A stretch of DNA of 64,000 nucleotides. Origin: Rhynchopus euleeides. Lineage: Eukaryota > Euglenozoa > Diplonemea > Diplonemida > Diplonemidae. Both the position numbers and the translations under genes were made by a program. Below are positions 50,499 through 63,000 of the stretch, piece by piece. The first letter of the stretch is position 1, and every line of letters begins with the position of its first letter. The stretch is taken from positions 2,170,001 through 2,234,000 of the forward strand of contig OY723238.1 of assembly GCA_963210315.1 (NCBI GenBank), read 5' to 3'. The notes beneath the pieces are model-generated. The model saw only the letters and a program-made list of their open reading frames with translations, was not told where the DNA came from and searched no databases.

Positions 50499-53263
50499 AT
50501 ACGATGGTGTCCCTGAGCCAGGGCCCGCCGCTGTATTGTCTCATCCAAAACTGTACGAAAGAGAGTTTAGGATTGGCAGCGGAGGGGGTGCTTCCTGAGC
50601 ATGAGAACTGTCCGTGTCAGAAGTACAGATCCCCGGACCAGCCACACACAGGGCATTTGTTCACTGTGGCCCAAACAATGTCGGGGATTTCCGAGGGCTT
50701 TAGGGAGTTGTTGAACAAGGGAAGGAAATATCGTCTGTCTGGTGACTTGCAACAGGGGTGCGAAAAGGCAAGCGAGGTTCTTTCGGATTTTGTGGAAACC
50801 TTTGGGGAGAAGGAGGAAACAGCGGAATTCCGTAAGGTCTTGCTGACAGCGTTGCGAAACGAGTTTGCAGCGCTACCACCTGTTGAGGGGGCCGACCGTA
50901 TAGATACGGCCGAGCTTAAAAAAGTCCAGGAGGATGTTGTGTTGTGTAGTGTAGACAAGTCGTCCCATGACTTTGGGGCGATCTGTAAACACTTTTACAG
51001 ACATTGGCTACGGGAACAGCTCAGCGCAACAACAGGGACTTTCGAAACGGCAAAGGAAACGGAGAAGCAAATTCTCAACCGCTTGCAGAGAGAGTGTGAT
51101 GAACGCCAGCTGCAAATTGGAGATTGTTTCCCGTATTTGTATGGGTCTCTGAAGATCCATAAGCCGGTGGAAAAAGGCCCCACGCTGAGGGGAATTGCTG
51201 GTTTAAGTGGAGATAACAGAGATGAGACGGAAGGGGAGAAAATGGAGAGAAAAAAGAAACAGAAAGAGAGTAAGGTGAATCAGCCAACTGTGGGTATTGC
51301 AACAGGCATACACACAGAATTGTCAGGGCTGCTAAAGATGGTCATCCGCACGTTGAGTGATGAGGATGAAACACACAGGAGGAAATGTGGTGTCAAACGG
51401 TTTTTTGTTGTGGAGAGTTACGATGAGGTGGCGAAGTACATGAAAATGAACTACGACACCGTAAAAAAAGCCACGCCAAAAACAAAAGACTTTACCTCTA
51501 TGTACACGTCTTTGGATCAAGAGGCGGTAATTGAGGGTGTCTCCTGGTGTGTGGAACAGGCGTTTGCGGCGAAGGGTGGCAGGTTTTTGGCGCGAGAGAC
51601 GAAGGCCAAAAAAAGAAAGAAAAAGGCCTTCCGCTGGAAGGAAGGGCGGGGGGATGATAGAACACTTGCGTACAACAGTGATGAAGTCAAAGAGTTAGTG
51701 AGACTAGCTGTGACCAACAGCTTCATCAAAAATGGCGAGTTCGTCCTCCACCAGAAGAAGGGCATCCCGACCGGTGGAAATGCCAGCCCGGACCTGGCAA
51801 ACCTTTTTTGCGCAAGTAAGGAAATGCGCTATATCGATAAGCTCCCCATTAAAAAGCAAAAGGAGTATAATGGGTTCTTCAGATTTATTGATGACGTTTT
51901 TACCCTTGGAGCGGACATCCCTGACAAGGTCTACGGGATGACCTCTGAGGACACAACAAGGCAGAAAGACGATTGTGTGTTTCTGGGGGGTAGGAACCGT
52001 TGGCAGAGATACGCCGATGACCCCGAAGACACGAAGACACGTCTCCGTATGTCAGTATTCAATAAAGAGAGTGACTGGGTAACCTATACACCCAATAAAT
52101 ATACTTGTCGAACAAGTGCAGCACCAGAAAGCCAAGGAAGGGGTATTTTGGTGTCACAGTTGATACGGTCTGCGGGTATGTGCAACAACCTGGATGATTT
52201 CAAGGTTGAAGCAGAGCTGATTTTGCGGCGCCTCCTCGGACGGGGATGGAAGCCGTACGAATTGCGTAGTGCTTGGTACAGAACTACACGAAGGTTGTTT
52301 TGTGTGGCTCCATCTGCAATGGCAAAAATGGAGCGCCTGTTTGATACTGCTGTGGACAGACACTATCGCAAACACCCTCTCCCCAAGCTACGGGAGTATG
52401 TGTGGGCAAAACCAACCCGAGACATGCCATTGAGAGGAAAGTGTGTGGATATCAGCCCTTCGGACACCCACACAGACCCCGCACCGCAAGGGGCGGATGT
52501 GAAGCCTACTGGAAGTGCGAACCAACGCAAGAGTGAAAGTGATTCTTTTGTCCCTCTCTTCTCTACCTCCTCCCCTTCCGTACCGTTGTCTTCCTCTTCC
52601 TCTTCCTCCTCTCCTCCCCTCTCTCCACCCGTCCCCTCACAACAGCCTCCAGTTTTGGGGAAGAGCACGATAAGTATGAAGGTACTGCACAGCAATACGT
52701 TGTCGTGGGGTGTTGTCAATGAGGGAAATACTTGCTACCTGGGAGCACTGTACCAGATGCTCGCACACTCGGTACTTCCAGCTACCCTAGGCAGTGCATG
52801 CAAGTTTGTTTCAAACGGACTCGGCCTAACCCCCATACTCATGGGATTGTACTCCATGTACACCAGGAGTCGCACAGATCATTCAGTGTCCGTGTTGCAA
52901 ACAGCCATCCACAGTATGTTCCAGACAAGGGAGCAGCATTGCGCGGATGAAGCGTATTGTCTGGGGGTTGTCCCAACACTGGAAGCAGAATGGAGAATGC
53001 TGAATGAACACCTCAGGACGATGGACCAACCGACAGTACAGTCATGGATCCCTGAAGTGAGGACATTCACAAGCATGGCATGCCAAAATTGCAAGAAGGT
53101 CACGGGGAGGGAGGAACAGTTGTCCCTACTGTCAGTCCCACTCAACAACCCCGGGAAAACAGGTAGAGGGTGGCAAGTTTCGAGGGAGCGGTTGCGGCAA
53201 AAATCTCTGCGCATACAAGGCCACGAACCCATACCAGAAATCACTCTACGGAATATTTCCTGA
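50384..53263 (+). CDS. Penelope-like RT with partial USP domain, second copy
   Basis: A 959-residue protein identical to that at 18566-21445: RT motifs with D369 and D503/D504, Ser/Pro linker, USP Cys box with C784, and the same early stop before any His box. The shared truncation shows that the missing USP half is not a local assembly error in one copy only, unless both copies derive from one assembled sequence. Confidence 0.85.
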   Translation: MRGAPHTFSHPAMDGLKLQRLLRDEKVVQACPDKDRLANTMVSLSQGPPLYCLIQNCTKESLGLAAEGVLPEHENCPCQKYRSPDQPHTGHLFTVAQTMSGISEGFRELLNKGRKYRLSGDLQQGCEKASEVLSDFVETFGEKEETAEFRKVLLTALRNEFAALPPVEGADRIDTAELKKVQEDVVLCSVDKSSHDFGAICKHFYRHWLREQLSATTGTFETAKETEKQILNRLQRECDERQLQIGDCFPYLYGSLKIHKPVEKGPTLRGIAGLSGDNRDETEGEKMERKKKQKESKVNQPTVGIATGIHTELSGLLKMVIRTLSDEDETHRRKCGVKRFFVVESYDEVAKYMKMNYDTVKKATPKTKDFTSMYTSLDQEAVIEGVSWCVEQAFAAKGGRFLARETKAKKRKKKAFRWKEGRGDDRTLAYNSDEVKELVRLAVTNSFIKNGEFVLHQKKGIPTGGNASPDLANLFCASKEMRYIDKLPIKKQKEYNGFFRFIDDVFTLGADIPDKVYGMTSEDTTRQKDDCVFLGGRNRWQRYADDPEDTKTRLRMSVFNKESDWVTYTPNKYTCRTSAAPESQGRGILVSQLIRSAGMCNNLDDFKVEAELILRRLLGRGWKPYELRSAWYRTTRRLFCVAPSAMAKMERLFDTAVDRHYRKHPLPKLREYVWAKPTRDMPLRGKCVDISPSDTHTDPAPQGADVKPTGSANQRKSESDSFVPLFSTSSPSVPLSSSSSSSSPPLSPPVPSQQPPVLGKSTISMKVLHSNTLSWGVVNEGNTCYLGALYQMLAHSVLPATLGSACKFVSNGLGLTPILMGLYSMYTRSRTDHSVSVLQTAIHSMFQTREQHCADEAYCLGVVPTLEAEWRMLNEHLRTMDQPTVQSWIPEVRTFTSMACQNCKKVTGREEQLSLLSVPLNNPGKTGRGWQVSRERLRQKSLRIQGHEPIPEITLRNIS

Positions 53264-53917
53264 GTATCCGGAAGTACCCGGAATTAAATGCTGCCCGTTT
53301 GTATAATTTAAACGCGCAATCAGATGCGAAAAAACCGTTCCCCCCTGGCTGCGGACTTTACCATTTTCGAAAAAAAAAATCGAAAATTTTTTCCCCAAAA
53401 TTTCGCCCAAAACACCATTTTCCCGGCCCCAGACACACCCACACCCAGGAAAAACTGATTTTTGGACGAAATTTTGGGGTCCAAAATTTCCAATTTGGTG
53501 CTGAAAAATGGGCTGGGGGGGCCACAGGGCCAATATAGGGGGGGTTTTCTAAGGGTTCTGGGACCCTCCAGACACAGCACATCTGCACTGTCTGGAGGGG
53601 TTACTGCATGTTAAACCCCATTCTCTGCTCCCAAGGCAGGGCAGCTCCTGGTGAGTAGGTGGTACCTGGCACGTCCTTGACGTGTGGTCCACCTCTCATC
53701 AGCAGCTGAGTGGTGAGGGGCATGCCTCCATTTAACATACTGTAAAGAGTGTTGGAGTGCACGCCTCCTGAGGGTGCCATGTTGGGCAGGACGAAAAGCC
53801 GACGGCTAGATACTCCTGTGCTGACTTCTGGCTGCTATGAGTTGAAATTCTCGGCGTCTGGTCGCGGTGAGCGACGCTTTTTTGGTGCGGAGCGACCTCT
53901 GCGAGCTGTGAGCGACC
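53264..53917. other. Non-coding stretch after the second RT gene
   Basis: Equivalent of 21446-22099. The 11-bp-arm hairpin is at 53564-53599. No gene seen. Confidence 0.55.
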
Positions 53918-56581
53918 AATGCAAATGGGTCAGAATGGGTCGTCCTGTGCCTGGAATACCTGGGGGCTGCTCAGGAAAGTCGGGGGCTGCTCAGCGGATT
54001 CTATTGGTCTCCGGCATGCTGATGGGGCATCCGGCAGGGTGCAAATGGGTCGGAACGGGTCACCCTGTGCCTGGAGTACCTGGGGGCTGCTCAGGAAAGT
54101 TGGGGGCTGCTCAGCGGATTCTATTGGTCTCCGGCATGCTGATCGGGTATCCGGCAGGGTGGACACGGGTCGGAACGGGTCATCCTGTGCCTGGATTACC
54201 TGGGGGCTGCTCAGGAAAGTCGGGGGCTGCTCAGCGGATTCTATTGGTCTCCGGCATGCTGATCGGGTGTCCGGCAGGGTGCAAATGGGTCGGAACGGGT
54301 CATCCTGTGCCTGGAATACCTGGGGGCTGCTCAGGAAAGTCGGGGGCTGCTCAGCGGATTCTATTGGTCTCCGGCATGCTGATGGGGCATCCGGCAGGGT
54401 GCAAATGGGTCGGAACGGGTCATCCTGTGCCTGGATTACCTGGGGGCTGCTCAGGAAAGTTGGGGGCTGCTCAGCGGATTCTATTGGTCTCCGGCATGCT
54501 GATCGGGCATCCGGCAGGGTGCAAATGGGTCGGAACGGGTCATCCTGTGCCTGGAATACCTGGGGGCTGCTCAGGAAAGTTGGGGGCTGCTCAGCGGATT
54601 CTATTGGTCTCCGGCATGCTGATCGGGTATCCGGCAGGGTGGACACGGGTCGGAACGGGTCATCCTGTGCCTGGATTACCTGGGGGCTGCTCAGGAAAGT
54701 CGGGGGCTGCTCAGCGGATTCTATTGGTCTCCGGCATGCTGATCGGGCATCCGGCAGGGTGCAAATGGGTCGGAACGGGTCATCCTGTGCCTGGATTACC
54801 TGGGGGCTGCTCAGGAAAGTTGGGGGCTGCTCAGCGGATTCTATTGGTCTCCGGCATGCTGATCGGGTATCCGGCAGGGTGGACACGGGTCGGAACGGGT
54901 CATCCTGTGCCTGGATTACCTGGGGGCTGCTCAGGAAAGTTGGGGGCTGCTCAGCGGATTCTATTGGTCTCCGGCATGCTGATCGGGTATCCGGCAGGGT
55001 GGACACGGGTCGGAACGGGTCATCCTGTGCCTGGATTACCTGGGGGCTGCTCAGGAAAGTCGGGGGCTGCTCAGCGGATTCTATTGGTCTCCGGCATGCT
55101 GATCGGGCATCCGGCAGGGTGCAAATGGGTCGGAACGGGTCATCCTGTGCCTGGATTACCTGGGGGCTGCTCAGGAAAGTTGGGGGCTGCTCAGCGGATT
55201 CTATTGGTCTCCGGCATGCTGATCGGGTATCCGGCAGGGTGGACACGGGTCGGAACGGGTCATCCTGTGCCTGGATTACCTGGGGGCTGCTCAGGAAAGT
55301 CGGGGGCTGCTCAGCGGATTCTATTGGTCTCCGGCATGCTGATCGGGCATCCGGCAGGGTGCAAATGGGTCGGAACGGGTCATCCTGTGCCTGGATTACC
55401 TGGGGGCTGCTCAGGAAAGTTGGGGGCTGCTCAGCGGATTCTATTGGTCTCCGGCATGCTGATCGGGTATCCGGCAGGGTGCAAAAGGGTCGGAACGGGT
55501 CATCCTGTGCCTGGATTACCTGGGGGCTGCTCAGGAAAGTTGGGGGCTGCTCAGCGGATTCTATTGGTCTCCGGCATGCTGATCGGGTATCCGGCAGGGT
55601 GGACACGGGTCGGAACGGGTCATCCTGTGCCTGGAATACCTGGGGGCTGCTCAGGAAAGTTGGGGGCTGCTCAGCGGATTCTATTGGTCTCCGGCATGCT
55701 AATCGGGTATCCGGCAGGGTGGACACGGGTCGGAACGGGTCATCCTGTGCCTGGATTACCTGGGGGCTGCTCAGGAAAGTCGGGGGCTGCTCAGCGGATT
55801 CTATTGGTCTCCGGCATGCTGATCGGGCATCCGGCAGGGTGCAAATGGGTCGGAACGGGTCATCCTGTGCCTGGATTACCTGGGGGCTGCTCAGGAAAGT
55901 TGGGGGCTGCTCAGCGGATTCTATTGGTCTCCGGCATGCTGATCGGGTATCCGGCAGGGTGGACACGGGTCGGAACGGGTCATCCTGTGCCTGGATTACC
56001 TGGGGGCTGCTCAGGAAAGTCGGGGGCTGCTCAGCGGATTCTATTGGTCTCCGGCATGCTGAACGGGTATCCGGCAGGGTGCAAATGGGTCGGAACGGGT
56101 CATCCTGTGCCTGGAGTACCTGGGGGCTGCTCAGGAAAGTTGGGGGCTGCTCAGCGGATTCTATTGGTCTCCGGCATGCTGATCGGGTATCCGGCAGGGT
56201 GGACACGGGTCGGAACGGGTCATCCTGTGCCTGGATTACCTGGGGGCTGCTCAGGAAAGTCGGGGGCTGCTCAGCGGATTCTATTGGTCTCCGGCATGCT
56301 GATGGGGCATCCGGCAGGGTGCAAATGGGTCGGAACGGGTCACCCTGTGCCTGGAGTACCTGGGGGCTGCTCAGGAAAGTCGGGGGCTGCTCAGCGGATT
56401 CTATTGGTCTCCGGCATGCTGATCGGGTATCCGGCAGGGTGCAAATGGGTCGGAACGGGTCATCCTGTGCCTGGATTACCTGGGGGCTGCTCAGGAAAGT
56501 CGGGGGCTGCTCAGCGGATTCCTATGGTCGGTTACTGTATCTGGCAGGGTGGAGACGGGTCTGAATGGGTCGTTCTGTTGT
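53918..56581. repeat. 120-bp minisatellite, second copy
   Basis: Same number and order of variant units as 22100-24763. Such arrays normally change length quickly, so unit-for-unit identity means a very recent origin or an assembly artefact. Confidence 0.9.
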
Positions 56582-57001
56582 TGGAGCGTGGAGTCGATCA
56601 GCACTGCACACACCCCCCTCCCCATTCAGTAATTTACTACCCCGGGTTGTGCACCCGAATCGCGAGAGAGTGGCTTCCACTCAGCCACTATTTTTTATGA
56701 CTGTTTTGCCGGAAACTTTTGCGTCAGTGGGGGTCTTCGCTGGTCGTCATTCTTCGAGAATCTTCGTCAGTTTTCAGCCATTTCAACAGCAAGTGCACTA
56801 AAATGCACTGACGATCACCCCGTAGCGAAGACCCCCATTGTCAGCTGTTTATTTTGCGCTCGCACCCCCAGTCGCTGACAAGGCACCCCTGTTCAGTCAA
56901 CTTTTGATCGGCGCACTGATAGCTTTTGTCACCAGCACCCCCCTCCTTCTGTCAGGAGTCAGGGTTTGAACCCCTTCTGGCGATGCCAGATTGGTCACAA
57001 G
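56582..57001. other. 5' flank of the second giant gene
   Basis: Equivalent of 24764-25183, with the 14-bp inverted repeat at 56728-56741 and 56824-56837. No gene seen. Confidence 0.5.
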
Positions 57002-60000
57002 ATGGATTCCTGTCGCTTCTGCAGGAGGCCGTATGCGAACCTGCTGCGGCACGAGAGGAAGTGCGGAAGGAGACCTGCAGCGCAGCGGCTCCCTGTTGAG
57101 GTCCTCGTGTCGCGGTTCTTGGATGGCCAGAGTGACGGATTTTGCGGCTGGACGTTTGACTTCCTCGTGGGAGCAGTCGAGCAGCACCTCGAGGAGTCGG
57201 AGGGGTTGGGACCCAACATGGACCAACGCATCCTGACGTGTGTGGGGTCATCGGAGCGCTGGATGCTGTGCAAGCGTGCTGGCGGAGCGCTCAGGAAGGG
57301 TGTTGCGCACTACTGCCTGTGTCGTCGAGGTCCTGCGATCGTGGCTGATTGCCCACCCTGCTGCAGCTCTGATCATGAGTCTGATGTTGACGACTGTGTG
57401 CCTTCTGCCGTTCCTTCCCTCTCTCTGCCACCCGATGTGGTGATGGCCGACGCTCCTCTCCGTGATGTGGCGATGGACGACCCTCGCGCACCCGCCTCTC
57501 GAGGTCCGCCCGATTCCCTCTCCTCCGAAGAGACAGTCCGGCAGTTGACTGCTTCGTCCCCGGGCCGCTTCGCACCTCCTGCGGCTGATGGCAGTGATTG
57601 CTCCGAGGAGGGGGAGGAGGACATGTGCCCCACACCGCAGGCTCAGTTGACGTCTAGCCTCACCACCTCGGCAACAGCACCTCCTCCGGCTCCGACGGTT
57701 GCTGTGACAGAGGATGTCCATGATGGGGACGTGTCGATGGAGGGCGGCCCTCCGGATGCGGCTGAGCTGCGCCGCATGGGTGATTTGCTGGATGCGATCG
57801 CTGTCGATGCGGGCGACGACGTGTCGGACGCCCCTACACCGGCGACCCTCGCGGAGCGGTCCGAGTCGATGGATGACGGCCCCGCCGTGCCCGCAGGCGA
57901 GGAGCTGTCACAGCAGAGCGTGCAGCTGGATTGTGCTCCTTGCGATCCTGCTGCTCCGACGACACTGTCAGGTGCCGTCGAGATTTTCATCCGCCGTGTT
58001 CTGTCTGGGGATGTGAGCGGGTGCATGCGCACCCATGATCAACTTCGGGAGGCGATTTGCGGAGTTGCAGGGGTGCCCTTGGAGGCTGGGCTGAGGATGA
58101 TCTCCCGAGGAGGGGTGAATTCTGCTGCCAAGGAGAAGCTGTGCGGGAACCACAGCTTGCTTGGTCAGGGTGCTGTTGTTGTGCGGTCCCACCGCTCAGA
58201 GTCGACAGGGCGTGTTGCCCGATTCTGCTTCGGTGAGTGTGTGTCTGAGGGTAAGTGCAGCACAGCCATGGAAGTGGACGATGTCTCTGCGTCGAGCACA
58301 CCCGGGCCTGTCACGCCGTCTGGTGCATCGCGCCCTGCCTCCACTCCCTCCACCCGTGCGACCCCCGCCACTGCTGCGTCGTCGAAGGATCGTCGTGGCC
58401 GACCGGCCTATGAAGCGGCTCAGTGGCGGAGGGTCACGAAGCGGCTGGACCAGGCCAAGCGGTGGGCGATGGCGAAGGTGTACGTCCTTGAGCGGAGGAA
58501 CCGCATCCTCACCGAGGAGGTTTTGAGTCTGCGGGAACGCGTCTCCCCCGAGACCTACTACGCGACCGGCCTGCACCACCGGGGTACCACGCACGCATAC
58601 CCGCTGAAGATCCGGCGGCTCGTGCACCGCCTGCGTTGGGAGGGCCTGGGTCTGAAAGCGGTGCACCGGCTCATCGGGGACGTCTTCGCTATCCTGTTTG
58701 GGCTGCCCCGCGAGAAGCTGCCCATTCCCTCGGCTCGGACGATTGGGCGCCTCGACTGGGTGGCCGGCCGGGTGTCTGTCGAGGCCTTCTTTGAGTACCT
58801 GAAGGATAAGGCGAGGGACTCGCAGCTGGGGGACAAGCCCACCGTGGCCATTGGGTGCGACACCTCCGCCAGGATTGGGGGTCGCATGCACGACACGCAT
58901 GTGGCTTACGGGTACGTGGGCGGGAAAGAGGTGAGCGCCACCGTCACGACGCGGATAGTTCCGTCTACGCGAGCAAAGCTGCTCTCGGAGAATCTGACGG
59001 AGACGATCCGGAAGATCGAGGAACAGGATGTGGGTGTGGAGCAGATGGTGATGGTGGACCACTGTGCGACCGCCAACAAGATGGCGAAGGACGCCAACCG
59101 GGGTGTGTTGCAATGCTGCACGCACAAGCTTGGAAGGTCCTTGCAGGCTGCGCAGTCGGTTGCCTGTGCGTGGGCGTCGCACTCTACGACAGGCGAGGGC
59201 AAATCGAGTGCGACTGACCTGTTGCTGGGGATCGTGGCCACTCTCGATGTGGAGAACGGGATTGATTCCTCCGGAACGACCGCGCTGAACAATGTGTTGG
59301 CCGTGCACGGGACGATCCCAAAGGGCTTCGCTTTCAAGCGGGTCACCGGGTCAAAGTTCTCGGTGCACGTGGAGAACGCTTCGCGCTTCCTGCAGTGGTC
59401 GAAGGTGCTGCAGGACATGCGTGAGAGCTTCTCGACGTCATTGTCGCGGATGCTGCAGAGGACTCAAGAGCTCGATATCCAGCTCTACCTCCTCACCTCT
59501 TACCTACTCTGGCAGGTCTACGTGACGGCGCAGTCAGCGGTGAAGCGGGGGAGCCCGACGTATGACAAGGGCTGGGAGATCCTGCAGCGGCTTGACGACC
59601 AGCTTGGCAGCATGCTGGATGAGAAGACGGCGGAGAAAGAGGTGTTCGACATCCTCACGGACACGGTGATCGGGAAGACGGCCGACGACGTCCCGAACGA
59701 CGTTCTGCTGGGGGAAGCTGCTGCTCGCGTCGCCGCGAAGGCAATTTTTTTGGAGCACACGGCTGACGCCATGGTTGCGTGGCACGCCGCCGGGAGCACC
59801 CTGCGTACGAAGCTGAAGGAGTTCATGCAGAAGGATGCGGCTGCTGTGGAGGAGCTGGGGATAGAAGGCCTGCGGAGGTATCCGGCTACTTCTGACCGGG
59901 TGGAGAACCAGCACGGCAACTCCTCTTTCCTCTACAAGAGGCTTGCCATGGTCCACCCCGAGCGCCTGGCGTCCCTCGCAATGGCCAAGGCAAACAACTG

Positions 60001-63000
60001 GGTTGTGTGCCAGGCGCCGATGGAGGAGTACGCGGTGTACATGGAGAGGGCAGTGCTGGCTGTGAGGCAGGAGACCCGCCGCAGCATGAGGGAGATCGCG
60101 GAGGAAGAGCTGCGGGAGAAGTATGGCACAAAGATGCTGCGGGGGCTGCTGAAGTGTGACCTGCTCCGCCTCGCGCTGTTGCTGGGCATTCCGGAAGCCG
60201 ATCGGAATGTGAAGGCCGATGATCTGCGAGTCGTGGTTGGTGACCGCGTGCTGAAGCTCGCAGAGCCCTGCCGTGGCAGGAACAACCGGGGGGACGCGGC
60301 TGACGCCACCTCCAACCTCAGGGAAAAGCTGTGGACGTCTGTGAAGGGCATCCTGGCTGCCCTGAACGACGCGGGGGTGAAGCATGTGCAGGCGTTTGTG
60401 AGCTCCCCTGCATTCCCCATTCTGCTGAAGCTTCCTGGGGCGCTCCCAGAGAAGCAGGAGGATGATGCTGATGATGTGACTGCGGATGGCGATGATGGCG
60501 ACGGTCGCGAGGATGATGACGACGACAATGGCGAGGAGGAGGACGTTGGTGACGACGACGACGATCCTGATGATAGCGATGATGATGATGATGATGATGG
60601 CGATCGCATGGATGCTGCTGGTGATGACAAGTTGTGTCCGGCGCAGAAGCTGCTAGGGTGGGATAAGCTGTCCTCGTTGGAGTGCCCACGGGTGGGCCCC
60701 GACGCCGCCTGTGACGACGAGTCTGACTCCTCCGACGAGGATGCCCCATTTCCTGCTGACCACCAGGTGCCGAAGCGTGTCTCCGCCCTCCTTTGGACAG
60801 ATGAGGTGGTGAAAAGGCTGAGTTGTGCTGCCGGGAGTGCAAGTTTAGGTGACCTCTCTCGTGAAGACGCCAACGTCCTCATCCAGAAGACCTTGGGCAG
60901 GATGAAGGTGGAGACCCTGCGGGGTATCCGGAACGCCGTTGCGACCTCAAAGAGTTTGGGGAAGCGCGAAGTGATGAGGGATATCCTGCTGCTCGCAGGT
61001 GCGCACAAGTCCTCCGACCTCGAGGGGAATTTTCCGTCCCGTGACAAGGTGCTGCGAGTGGCCCTCAGCAAGGCGAGCCTCCCGCGGGGCCAGGCGACCT
61101 CCGGCTCCCCGAAGGGTTTCCCTCAGGCAATCCCCATCCCCGCGGCAGTGAAGGAAGAGCACCGTGCCTCTCTGTGGAGGCTCTTCTGCATGTCCCGCGA
61201 CGATGCGGAGGACCGCGAGAGGATCGGTGCTGAAGTGCTGGGGACGGGGCCATTGCAGCCTCGATCTGCAACCGCCGCCGAGACGGGTGCCCCGGTGGTG
61301 CAGACAGAAACTGCGACTACTCCAACTCCAGCTCCAACTGCAACTGCAACTCCAGCTCCAACTGCAACTCAAGCTCCAACTGCAACTGCAACTCCGACTC
61401 CGACTCCTCCCACTCCAGCCCCTCCAGTGCTGTTTTCTGCCGAGGACCACGTCGCGGGGCTGGGCTTTCCGAAGTTCTCCTTCTCCGATGCGGGTGCGAA
61501 TTGGCAGAGTGGGTGCCCTTCGTCGGCCTACATCGTGTTGCAGAAGCTTCTCACGGAACTGGGTGTCGAGAACCCCCTCCAAGCGGTCACGTGGCAGGAT
61601 GCTCAGCATGAGCAGGCGAGGGTCGAGAAGGGTGGCGGTTGGGCTGTGTGCTCCAACGGGAGATTTAGCCCCGAGGTGGTGGGCACTCTACTCGAGAGAG
61701 CGACGGGTGGCAAGTGGTATCTTGCGGAACCGGGGGACGCTTTTGTGAGGTCGCGATTTGCTGTTGTGCAAGCATTTGCGTCTCGTGAGTTGGTGCATGA
61801 TCGCGACTGTTGGTGGCTTCTCGCGACGAAGCAGCCACCTTCTGCAGGCATTGTCCGATGTCTGGTCGGGAACCACCCGAAATACGAGGTGTGGGGACCA
61901 CATGGGCCAACCAAACCCTTTAAAAAATTGGTGGCCCCTCTCGAGTCTGTGTGGACGGCGACAGCGTGCATTCGCTGGTGCGTGCGTGCGAGTACCGACA
62001 GTGTGACGGCAGACACCTCACACTGTGGTTACAGCGAGCACTGGGAGAAGGCCAAGGCCGCCGACGAGGCGGAGATCGATGCCCTGCGCGCCCGGGATGA
62101 TAGGGCTAAAGACCCTCAGAAAGCGGACCGTGCGAAGTATCGACAGGTGGCGGAGGACTTCGGGTGGGAGGTGGCGGAACTCCGTTTGAGGGACGTTTTC
62201 CCTCCAGATCTTCACCTGACTTCCGGGGTCGGTCGGGTGAAGAGGGAGCTTACTTGTTTGCGTAGGTTCAACCACGAAACTGGGTTGGCGGAGGACGGTG
62301 AGGACTGCGCCCTCACGGGGGAGAGCGGGTGGGCTGTGGCGAACTGGGTCGTGCAGCACTGTTGGTTCTTCCCCACCAAAGTGCTGGCGAAAATGAAGGC
62401 ACTGGACCCACGCAGGGTTCCGCCGGGCGTGGCACTGCAGCTGGGGGAGCGTACGGAGCCGGAGTGGCCCCGCATCACGTGGGAGCAGATGCAGCTGTGC
62501 CAACACCAGGGTCCGCTGAGGGAGTCGAATGGCTTCCGGGGAGTCCGGCTTTCGTGGAAGGGGGATTTCTGCATCTCCGCCGTGATCCTCGCTGTCGAGA
62601 CGGAAGTGAGGGCGTTCCCGCCGCATACCCCGCCCGGCTCCCTCAAATGCACCGACCAGGGACAGTGGCACACCGTGCGTGTCAAGCTGTATCCGCCTGG
62701 ACCAGGGGACAGGAGCGATGTCGCGCGTGTGCCCGAGGGAGCCTGGGATTCCGAGGTCGCGGCGATGTTATTTGCCCCCCCCGACGACACCGCCTCGGGG
62801 CGGAACAGAGGCTTGTGGCGAGTGGCTCTGCGGGTGGAGCGTGAGTCGGACAGGTGTGTGGTGAAGTGCACCGACCACCCTGAGGAGTCGCACGAATCCC
62901 TAGAGGCTGCGGTGCAGCATTTTCTGGCGCAGGGGGAATTCGAGCTGTATGCCGTCCGTAGCGCCGAACGTGCGATGGCCAGCGTTCCGTGTATGCGGAG